Source: Rhytidiadelphus loreus
Lineage: Eukaryota; Streptophyta; Bryopsida; Hypnales; Hylocomiaceae
Reading direction: 5' to 3'
NCBI GenBank assembly: GCA_947034895.1
Contig: OX344761.1
Location: 30,640,863 to 30,704,862 of the forward strand
DNA: 64,000 bases
Shown here: positions 22,535 through 31,551 of the stretch, in pieces
Numbering within the stretch: position 1 is the first letter of the stretch
Layout of the letters: each line of letters opens with the position of its first letter
Notes under the pieces: model-generated
Seen by the model: the letters and a program-made list of their open reading frames with translations, nothing else
Databases searched by the model: none
What the model was told of the DNA's origin: nothing
Made by a program: the position numbers and the translations under genes

Positions 22535-22985
22535 GAACCCATTCACACGATTCCTTGGTTCATCCATTCGAAATTCGCACGCAACGTGCGAGATGTGGAC
22601 GATTCACTGGCAAGTAGAAATCAATTGCAATGTGACGAGAGAAATCTTCAGCAACTTGACGTACAACAAGAAAGGGCAAGACTCACCAAGTCCATTCACA
22701 TGATTCCTTTCCATGTATAATCATCGCCATCTTATTCAAATTTTCAATGCAACGCGCCAGATGCTGATGCTTGTTGGGTTGCAATGTGTCGGGAGAAATC
22801 TTCAGCAACACATACAAGCAAGCATCCCTCTCACGAATTCCGTTCACATGATTCCTTAGCTGGTACGATCATCGCCAACTATTTTGACTGCAACGGTGAG
22901 ATGCTGATGCTTGCTGGCGACTGGATATCATTTACAAAGTGGCAGGTGAAATCTGAAGCAACATTATGTACAACATCCACATTCA
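22535..22985. repeat. Three tandem ~150-bp repeats downstream of the peroxidase
   Basis: Copies start near 22541, 22695 and 22846 with 'ttcacatgattcctt'. Each continues through 'gatcatcgcca' or a related form, 'gcaacg(cg/gtga)..agatg', and 'gaaatcttcagcaac' (last copy 'gaaatctgaagcaac'). They fill the gap between the convergent edges of the two minus-strand genes. Confidence 0.8.
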
Positions 22986-23003
22986 AGTCAGAGCATTCGA
23001 GAT

Positions 23004-24498
23004 TCAAACCCTAGCAGAAGAGAATGTGGGATTCACAGTCGAACAGTCTTCACGAACTTCCCCCTCGTTTCCCGTCAAGACCCCCAAGCCAGCAAGCTTC
23101 TGCATAGCCGCACCAAAGTCTTCCACAAACCGTGAGCTCGATCGGGCGTAACGTCTGACTTGCGCACTCGTGTTCAGGTCCGTGAACAATATTTGGTCCG
23201 AGCTGATGACGCCTCTGCCGCGCACCAGATTCTTGTAATATTCGCTGTCGAACGTCCTCGGCGTTTCGACGTCGAAGCTGACCACCACGGTCGGGTCGAG
23301 GTTCTTCTCAGGGCAGGACTCCCGGAGAAACGCTGCTAACACGGGGTCGAGTGAGGAATCAGTTTTAGGGTAAATGCGGTGGAGGAATTGGTCACAGTGG
23401 ACGAAGCCGATTGTGTGAGCGCCGGAGAGCGTTACGAGCTCCGCTTGGGAGAATCCTTTGGCTGCGAAAAGCTCGGTTAGATGCTCCACTGAGTCTTCTG
23501 ATAATGGCAATTGGTGTGCCGCGTCGGAAGCGCGCGAGACGCGACTGTCCCGGCGACCTTGGAGCACTTCGTAGAACGGACCTCCTACCTGCGAAATTGG
23601 TCACTATAGACGTGAATTGGGGAATTTCTTGCGCATTTAGGGGTCAAATCGTGCAAGTGATAGTTTGCTGGAAAGCTGTGAACAATGCGCTTCTAACAAG
23701 CCATGACTCATAGTTCATGTTAGTGAGGTGTTTAAATATTCGGCGTTCTGGTTAGAATCAGCGTCTCCGTTGCACGAGATTCTATATCCTAAACCCTGAA
23801 CCCTGATCCCAGACATAGGGTTCAGATCATGCAAGTGATAGCATGATTTGTAGGAAAGCTGTGAACAATGCGGTTCTAACAAGGTAATTCTCTTGGTCAT
23901 TTAGTGAGGCTTTTTATATTCGGCGTTCCGATCCGGCCGTTAGAACCACCGTCTCCATTGCACAAGATTCTCAACCCTCAACCCTCAACCCCAGACATGG
24001 TTTACCAGGCCAATGAGGTCTCGGGTGGCGATGGCGAGGAGGTCGGCGCAAGAGACGATCCCAGGGCACGCGTCCTCCGCGGCTTCTTTGGCCTTCTCCA
24101 CGGCGTCGAACGCGTCTCCCGGAAGCGACAGGTTCACGTCTGCGTCGCGCTCGGCCTTGTTCTCCTCGGTGGATGCCAGCAGCACCGAGCCATCACAACC
24201 CTGCAAAATTAACAATCTGGACTATTATATCACTGGAAACGCTTCCTCACATCTGCTGCATAGAAACCATGAGTTCGAGAGCAATGTCAGATACTACATT
24301 GACAAAGCAATCGTGGAAGAAGAGTCGTAGAGTGCCAGCTGCAGAGGTGGGCGCTGCTTTAAACTTGGCCTCCATGGCCGCCTTCACGATGCTCTCCACT
24401 TCCTTGCACGTCGAACTGTAGAATCCCATTTGGAGCTGTGCTTCCACAACAACGAGCATTGTCACCATTGCTGCCGCGATCTTCCATGCGCGCTCCAT
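23004..24498 (-). CDS. Class III (secretory) heme peroxidase
   Basis: Three exons (24298-24498, 24006-24200, 23004-23588) encode 326 residues. A signal peptide covers about residues 1-20, with mature protein starting near QLQMGFYSSTC. The distal heme site LRLFFHDCFVN supplies Arg58, Phe61 and His62. The distal calcium loop GCDGSVLL is exon-split, and the proximal site LVTLSGAHTIG gives His190. Eight cysteines (31, 64, 69, 112, 118, 197, 224, 314) match the four canonical disulfides. The enzyme oxidises phenolics with hydrogen peroxide in the wall or vacuole. The two introns sit at the classical first and second positions of plant peroxidases; the classical third, near FDSEYYKNL, is absent. 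Intron 2 (417 bp) consists almost wholly of two tandem family-A repeats. The specific substrate cannot be told. Confidence 0.96.
23617..24000 (-). repeat. Repeat family A, copies 2 and 3 (peroxidase intron 2)
   Basis: Two tandem ~185-bp units, about 23617-23815 and 23816-24000. Both contain 'caagtgatag', 'gaaagctgtgaacaatgcg', 'atattcggcgttc', 'gtctcc.ttgcac.agattct' and a terminal 'cccagacat'. Together they make up most of the 417-bp intron. A third member lies in intron 1 of the neighbouring unknown gene. Confidence 0.85.
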
Positions 24499-24544
24499 TC
24501 TCGACAGAATCGGTCATGAAAACAACGCAGTGATCAATAGGTGG

Positions 24545-25090
24545 TTAATTTGCATCCATGGCAATGTGTTCCTCGACATTCAAGAAGCGTTTGTAGGGAC
24601 TGTCGTGTGAAATTAGATCATCAGAGATTTCTAATATACCAGATTTGGATCTCTACAATGGCAGGTCGATCTCCCGTGTCAACAGTTGTTGGAAAACAAC
24701 ATCTTGTGAGTCGAGCTCACGAATCTTCAACAAACTTGGGACACGACATGCTTATCGAGGGCGTCCTCGACTGCTACGACGATCTGACAGGCTGCAGAGG
24801 ACGTCGACGTGAAAAACAGACATGGCGACAACTCAGTAACTGGTCATTTTTTTCCATAGCTTTGTTTCCATTGCATTGTTTCTTGACATTCAAGCAACTC
24901 TTGTGAGAATTGGCGTATGTTAACAGATCATCAGATATCACTGACGTCAGACATGCATGACAGGTTGATTTCCCGTGGCAATAATTATTGGAAAACCAAC
25001 CTCCTGCAAGTCGAATTCAACGAACGAGGCTTTTCATGCGGATCGAGGTCGTCCTCGACTGCTGCGACGACCTGACAAGCTGCAGTGTAC
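24545..25090. repeat. Two tandem ~307-bp repeats upstream of the peroxidase
   Basis: Copy 1 (about 24555-24805) and copy 2 (about 24862-25090) share 'gacattcaag.a.c..ttgt', 'agatcatcaga', 'ggcaggt.gat.tcccgtg', 'ttggaaaac.aac' and 'gtcctcgactgct.cgacga'. Copy 1 begins just ~60 bp before the peroxidase start codon, so the repeats occupy its proximal promoter. Confidence 0.8.
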
Positions 25091-26065
25091 ATGAACGTAA
25101 CTCCCCAAAGAATACTTCGTAAACTGAAATCAGTAAATCACTTGAAACTCCATGTTAATTATCAGTTCAACTGATTTCCTGTTGCTGCTTTCACTAGATT
25201 TCATTGCAAGCTAGTGACCAACGAGTTCGAACTCTGTTCAACTGAATTTCAACGACATGCAGCGGAGCTGGAATCGTATACTCTTGACCAGCATCCTGTC
25301 TATACGTGCGTTGATCATGAACTGTAAGTGTACTCCGCACTCGAGGCTGCAACTGTGCTTATTCCTCTTGCACGCATCAGATGTGGTTCTGACATGGTAC
25401 TCTTCACCCAGATTTCGAGGTACGTGAGCCGTTGTTCACGAAATTGTTACGTTTCTTCTGGAGGATTAAGCTTATTGAATGTTTTACTGAATACTATTTG
25501 CGTCACTTTAAAGCGTTTTTTTTAAACCAATGTGTACTTTATAGGGGTGTGCTTTCATAGGGAGATCACTCAATAGAGCTCCGGTTTGGCCAACATCTGT
25601 TTTAAGATCCAATTTTAATCTCCATGAATGCAGTACTTATGCAATCATTCAAAGTGGGACGTTGTAGACCAGTCAGTACAAGTGGCAGTAGACAACCCCA
25701 TTTCCATTTCCATTTCCATTTCGATCTTTCAAAGCTGAGCGGCCATAGAAATTTCTTACAAGCTAATTGAAGGTCAACCGAGTTGCTGTTGGTAATAGGG
25801 GTTAATAATCAATGGGAGACAGGATCCGTCCCCTAACCATTTTTTAGTGTCCTGGAGTACTGAAATCTGGAGCCATGATCGTTCCTGTAAGAGAAAAAAA
25901 TTAATAGCATTCGATTCACGCAATTCGTCTGATCCTGAAGAAACTTTGCAAATTGAAAACCCAAATGATTGTCGTCTCTGAAATTAACCGCACATTTCAG
26001 TCTCAAATCTCAACTCCAACGCCTCTCCCGTTGTACTGTACATTACTCACATATTTCAAACTCTG
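25091..26065. other. Gene-free interval
   Basis: Nothing gene-like was seen. A short hexamer repeat 'tttcca' (four copies near 25702-25722) is present. The remainder has intermediate GC content without recognisable exons. Confidence 0.4.
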
Positions 26066-26622
26066 CAGGAATCCGTGAATCGGAGCCAATACAAGCTGAG
26101 GTTTTGGATTGAAGTTATTCTACATTGAAATTTGCCCTTCGACTGATTCTTCACACTTAGAAATTCTCTCGTTTATGAATCGTCGCACTCCAAAATCCTC
26201 CAGAAATGCTGAGGCGTTGTGAATTAGAGCCAGAGGCCATGAACTTCAGGCATAGACTTCGATTGGAGTTTCATATTCTACATAAAAACTTGATCCACAA
26301 ATTGATTCATCGCTCTTGCAAGCTCTCTTGTCCTGTCCACTCTTCCACATTTCAAAATCCTTCAGAAAACGCTGCACATGATGTTGCAAAATTTCCAGAG
26401 AGCTAGAACATGAAATTCAGACATAAAATTGGACTGAAGTCATTTCAAATAAAACTTGATCTATGGATTGATTCATCGCACTTGGAAGAGCTCTTGTTCT
26501 CGAATCTCCTCACACTACAAAAATCCTCCAGAAACCGACTACGATGTTGCAAAACTGTGAAGAGTCAGGCCATGGAATTCACACATTGAATTTGACACTG
26601 CGATGTTGCAAAACTGAAGAGC
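26066..26622. repeat. Tandem ~180-bp repeat array, part 1
   Basis: About three diverged units share 'aaatcctccagaaa', 'cgatgttgcaaaa', 'catgaa.ttcagacat', 'aaacttgatc' and 'gattcatcgc.cttg..ag.tctctt.t'. The series stops at the foldback element beginning 26623; a further ~1.5 units reappear at 28735-29030. Confidence 0.75.
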
Positions 26623-27483
26623 CTGAAAGCTTACAACCGGCCCATTTGAGTCATTCACATTTTTTTGTACAATGTGCAATATAATTGGTATATTCTGGTA
26701 AGCATAATTACCATTGCATTCTTACGCAATCCCAATCAAGCGTACCAAATTTCACTTTAAAAAAATCAAAACTCCATTTTCAGTGAATTTTTAAAGTTCA
26801 TTCTTATGGTTTTACATAATATTTTATTGAGAACAGTTGGTGATGAATTTTTTCTAATTTGATTTCATAGATATGATATGTAGGGAATATCCATACACAC
26901 CTCTTCCCTTCAACAAGCATCTCCAAAAGAAGTTTCACAATTCCTTCTATAGAGATTCCCATGCTCGAGGGACAATGCCTACAATGTTGCAAAATAGATA
27001 TCTCTTTTTTATAATTAGATTTTTCTATTTGAGCCTCACGTGGTCGCTAATTTCATACATTTGAGTATGATGGTACAATTACTTTGCCAAAATCAAGTTA
27101 AAATATAAAGATATCCATTCCTTCAGAGTTTGGTCATATGATGATTTTCATTGAACTCTTCATTGATCATATTTTTGTTACTTAAGGTTGTTGTTTTTTA
27201 AAATGAAAGACGTGCGTATGGATGTTCCCTTTGTATCATGCAATCAAATTTTAAAAAATTCATCACCAAGTGTATTCAATAAAATACTATCTAAAACCAT
27301 GAAAATTGACTTTAGAAATTCACCAAAAATGGAATTTTGGCTTTTTGAAATTGAAATTTAGTATGCTTGATTGGGATTAGGTAAGAATTGAGTGATATTT
27401 ATGTAAGGCAAAAAAAGACAATTTTATTCTATATTATGTATAAATCTTTGAATGACTCCTATGGGGAGTTTGTAAGCTTTCAG
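26623..27483. mobile_element. Foldback element with ~300-bp inverted arms
   Basis: The ends are CTGAAAGCTTACAA at 26623 and its near-complement ending GTAAGCTTTCAG at 27483. The arms stay alignable for about 300 bp: left 'gcaatcccaatcaagcgtac' near 26726 faces right 'tatgcttgattgggattag' near 27361, and left 'gttggtgatgaattttttc' near 26834 faces right 'aaaaaattcatcaccaag' near 27253. The centre is near 27050. No coding sequence and no clear target duplication. It interrupts the 180-bp array. Confidence 0.75.
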
Positions 27484-28734
27484 TACCTGATTGCATAATA
27501 GGGTACAAGTAAAAATGGTGTTTTTGCATTCCCAAGGCGAGTCCCAAGGAAAAAAAATTCACTATTTCCAATTTAAATTTGACACTGTCTCAAGGGTTGA
27601 AAAATTGTTCATTTACTATGAAATTTTTTACAAGAGATCATACCTATGTTAATAACATGTGTACCATTTCAAATTTGGAGATTTAAAGATTTATAGAAAT
27701 GGAGATATTCTAAATCTACCAACATGTATAGTTGTGAGAATGATTTTAGACAAATTCATGTTTAGAGAACTACATATGAGCACTATTCATCAAGTTGTAT
27801 AGTTCCCACTTTAAAAAGTAGTCATACTTTTTAGTGATTTGAAGTGCACTTGGTAGAGGTCAAAAGTTAAACCTTGTCTTTATATCTTGAAGATCAACAT
27901 TGTACTAAGGATTTTGTAGAATTGGTCTATGATGGTCAATTACTTCAATTTTTTGGGGTGCATTTGTTGGAAGGTCAAAAGTCAAACCTTGTCTTTATGC
28001 CTAAAGATCAACATTGTGTTGAGGATTTTGTGGAATTGGTCTATGATGGTCAATTGCTTCAATTTATAGGTAAAGTTTCTAGTGGATTGCTTATGGAAGA
28101 TGATGTACTTATCCATCAATGAAAGTAAATCATGCGAAGAATGGAGAAAGATATGCCTTGTTGAGAAGTTCGCAAACTCCGTTGATCTCAATCCACTTCA
28201 GAATCTTTTGAAGATTCTAAAAGATGTTGTCCAATATGGCTAGATATGCCTTAAAAACTTAGAGGAGTTAAAGTTAGTTACTGAAAGTTAAAGAGTGAAG
28301 TTCAATCAATCAGCTAGAAAGGTCGGCTTGATCTACGTCATCGAATAGAAGGTATTTTGCTTCTTTGGAAGGTTGCAAGTTCTGTGTAGTTCCCAGATTG
28401 CGGGAAATGAAGCCATAGTATCTTGCTCACGTGGCCGAGAGAGAGACTGCCACGTTTAGTAAATAATAAAATATTATTTTTAGATTTTCAACCTTAGGTT
28501 GATTACAAAACCACCCCATGCTTCAAAATGGGCGATAATTGTGGCTTCAAATGTTCTTGTGATCATTGTGTATGCATTCAATGTACTCCGCCCCGACATT
28601 TAAGCTAACTAAAGTGAGCTGTCACCTAATCACATGAGCTGTCACAAAACTGATCGGAAACAAAGCAATCTAAACTAGCGAAAATAGGTTGTGGTCTTGG
28701 AAAGAGGTGTGGCTGGCTACCTTATACAACAGTA
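27484..28734. other. AT-rich insertion with a 2-copy 117-bp repeat
   Basis: This AT-rich stretch separates the foldback element from the resumed 180-bp array. Positions 27836-28070 hold two tandem ~117-bp units, each containing 'aaaccttgtctttat', 'agatcaacattgt' and 'ggtctatgatggtcaatt'. One reading frame (27874-28122) stays open through both, giving duplicated peptides ending in FVELVYDGQLLQF. The protein is not recognised. Confidence 0.5.
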
Positions 28735-29030
28735 CATGAAATTTCGTCATGAAACTTAACTGCATTTATTTTTCAAATAAAATTCGATCAATGCATTTGA
28801 TTCATCACACACTTGGAAGCTCTCTCTCTCGTTCTCGAATCATCATATCCCATTACGTACAAAATCCTCCAGAAAACGCTGCGATGTTGCGAAATTCCAG
28901 AACCTCACCATGAAAATTCAGACATTAGAATTCGCTAATTGCAGAGCCTGTACATGAAATTTCAACCTGCAATTTGCCCTAAAAAAAGCAGTTCGACACT
29001 TCGAAATCTTCATCACACTGAGAAGCTCGT
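28735..29030. repeat. Tandem ~180-bp repeat array, part 2
   Basis: About one and a half further units of the 26066-26622 array: 'tgattcatcacacacttggaagctctct', 'aaatcctccagaaaacgctgcgatgttgc' and 'attcagacatt' recur in order. It ends ~90 bp from the XIP stop codon and therefore probably contributes to its 3' untranslated region. Confidence 0.75.
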
Positions 29031-29116
29031 CGGCGGCGTCGGCGACGTCTTGGATGATGCGCCTTGCGCACTTGAGCTTGAATTCGTGTTACCCCGAATG
29101 CGAGCAACCGATTTCA

Positions 29117-31551
29117 TCACAGCTCCGTGTGGAACGCATTCCTCCCATTCCTGGTACTCTCGCCAGCAGCAGCCGCCGCCTTCTTGCTCCCCTTCTTGGT
29201 CGCCGCCCTCGCCGCTTTCCTGAGTTTATACACTTGCACATGCGTCGGCGGGATGTTCCTATACAACCCCGCCATCGCCACCCCGGCGACTCCCGACCCC
29301 GCCCAAAACACCCACTGCCCTTCCCACTGTCCCAACACCACTGCCGGTCCAATGCACCTCGCTGGGTTCATCCCCGCCCCTCCATACCCTTCCACCAAGC
29401 TTCCCCCCGCGAAGATGCACAGCCCAATGATCCCTCCGACAATGAACGGCGCCAGAGTGTACCCTGTCCTCGGCAACCTCGGCGGATCGAGCGCAATCGA
29501 ATACGCAATGAACAAAACAAAGAAGGTGAGGAGAGTTTCGAGCAGAAAAGCGCGAGAGGGGTCTAAGCCTAGTCCGTGGGTGCGGAGGTAACATCCGCCG
29601 AGAGAGTATCGGACAGCGAGAGTCTCCCCGACGACGGTTTTGGCGCAGAGGCTGGCAACGATGGCGCCGAGGATTTGGAAGGTGAGGTAGAGGAAGCCGC
29701 GAACGGGGGTGATGTGGCCGGTGAGGATTTCCGTCCAGGTGATGAGGGGGTTGACGTGACCGCCGGTAGCGGGAGCGGCCGCGAGGATGCAGAGCGAGAG
29801 GATGAGGGCTTGGGAGAGGGCGATGGCGAGGGCGGGGTGGCTGAAGGAGGAGGAGAGAGTGGAGGTGGTGGCGAGGGTGCCCACAAAGACGGCGGCGAAG
29901 GAAGCCACGCCCTCGAACACGGACGCGCGCCAGACCTGCAAGCAAGCACGCAAGGGGGGACACAACCCATGTACGTGAGGGGGCTGCAAATTCTTAAAGC
30001 AATTATGGCATTGGGAATCCGTAACCTGTAATTGGAAACCAAGCGGAAACACTGAAGATCGATGGTAGGATTGCTGCAAATTTCAAGCAAGCGCATTGGA
30101 AATTTTGTAACTAGCGAGCCAACCAATGCGGCAAGTCCCGAGATGGTAGGATTGCTGCCAAACTCGAGCAATTTTTCGTTGGAAATCCGTAATCTGCAGG
30201 CCAACCAATTCAACACCCTCCGAGATGGAATGAAGGATATAAAATTCAAAGCAATTGCATTGGAAATTCATATCCTGCAGACAAACTCACGCGGCAAGTC
30301 CCGAGATGGGAGGATTGCTGCAAAAGTTCAGCAGTTGCTTTGGAAATCCATAATCTGCAAGCAAACCAATGTGGCGATTCCCGAGTTGAGAGGGTTGCTG
30401 CAAAATTCAAGCTATTGCATTGGAAATCCATAACAAGGTGATGCGCAAACGGTTGTTCGGGTTTAGAAATGGGTTTTCGCACAAACCCATGAAACTAAAC
30501 TGCGAATTTGTTGAGTAGTCCCTGGTTCTGCGAATTGTCTGGCTCCATTTCTTCAATCGTACTGAGATTTCATTGGAAATACATAACTAGAGAAGTTCAG
30601 AGACGTATGCATTGGATTTGCAGTTGCGTAATTGCCGAAATTGTGATGCGCAAGCAGTAGTTTCGGGTTTCGTTTCGTACAATTGCGCAAATCGAGGTCG
30701 AACCCATGAAACTTATTTAACTGCGAATTTGTTGAACATTCCCTTGTTCTGCGAATTGTATGGCTCCATTTCTGCAATTATTGTATTGAGATTTCGTTGG
30801 AAATCTACATACCAAGAGAAGTGCAGTGACGTGTTCCTTGAAACTGAGGTTTCCCGGCCAGTTGCCGAAACTGTGATAACACTAGAAGTTGTTCGGGTTT
30901 CGTTCAGAACAAGACAGTGCGCAAATCGTGACGAAACCCGTGAAACTAAACTGCGATTCGTTGCACATTTCTTTGCATTGCAAATTTCTAGAATCCGATT
31001 CTTCAATCGTTGTGAATGATTTTGGGATAAATATGAATTCTAAGATTTCTTACCTCGGCGCTTCGGAAGTCGCGAAGGACGAGAATGCGGTTGAGATTCT
31101 CCCCGAGAGTGACAGCCGACGAGACAGGCTTTGCGACCTCGGGTGTTTTGTACCCGCCGTGCTCTTCGTCTAGAAACTCCACATTGACTACCGCTGGTTT
31201 ATCAATGAAGCTCGGATCATCACTGCGAATGCCCAAACAGAAAAGAAAAGAAATGGCTCAAAAAACAAGTTCCCGGCCAAACCAACGTGTAATTGAACAG
31301 AAATGCGATCTTCTTCATAACCACAACTGACAATTCTCTGATTACGTACTATTAACGAGGTGCGCAAGTGAGTGATTCTCTTTTGGTGACTTAGACAGAT
31401 CTGGATTCAAGTTTTGAGCAATTGTACAAAACTTCGGCAACATGATCAAACTTTGCAAAAATGTAGTGAAGAATCACAGTTTCCTTTGAACATACCTCGT
31501 TGGGCGCTGGTAGACGCCATTGTCGACCGTGTGAGCATGCTCCACAGTCAT
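29117..31551 (-). CDS. XIP: XIP-type aquaporin (uncharacterized intrinsic protein)
   Basis: Three exons (31496-31551, 31054-31222, 29117-29935) encode 347 residues. A ~75-residue hydrophilic N-terminus precedes VWRASVFEG, then six hydrophobic helices. The first pore motif is GGHVNPLITW (NPL at 137-139) and the second GGAGMNPARC (NPA at 265-267, Arg268, Cys269). The NPARC cysteine, a non-alanine third residue in the first motif and a loop-C LGGC motif (Cys190) identify the XIP subfamily. The residue before the second motif's glycine is Ala and the filter Arg is Arg268. XIPs conduct small uncharged solutes such as glycerol, boric acid, urea or hydrogen peroxide and often little water; the substrate here is not predictable. 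The basic tail (KLRKAARAATKKGSKKAA) is cytosolic. Intron 2 (1118 bp) holds two stacked tandem arrays. The last exon is strongly GC-rich. Confidence 0.94.
30060..30433. repeat. ~81-bp tandem repeat, 4.6 copies, in XIP intron 2
   Basis: Units start near 30060, 30142, 30223, 30305 and 30385 with 'gatgg.aggattgctgcaaa' variants. They run through 'gcattggaaat.cataa.ctgcaagc.aaccaat' type sequence. The third unit is the most diverged. Confidence 0.85.
30434..31016. repeat. ~205-230-bp tandem repeat, 3 copies, in XIP intron 2
   Basis: Copies begin near 30437, 30641 and 30871. Shared blocks are 'gtgat.cgcaa.c.gttgttcgggttt', 'aacccatgaaact', 'aactgcgaatttgttga', 'tctgcgaattgt.tggctccatttct' and 'gagatttc.ttggaaat'. 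It directly abuts the 81-bp array and ends ~40 bp from exon 2. Confidence 0.85.

Noticed and set aside
24541..24906. 121-codon frame upstream of the peroxidase
   Set aside because: It overlaps the first unit of a 307-bp tandem repeat, the second unit does not keep the frame, and there are no protein motifs.
29259..29963. 234-codon Arg/His-rich minus-strand frame and long plus-strand frames over the same region
   Set aside because: They are out-of-frame shadows of the GC-rich last XIP exon, whose own frame carries both NPA-type motifs.
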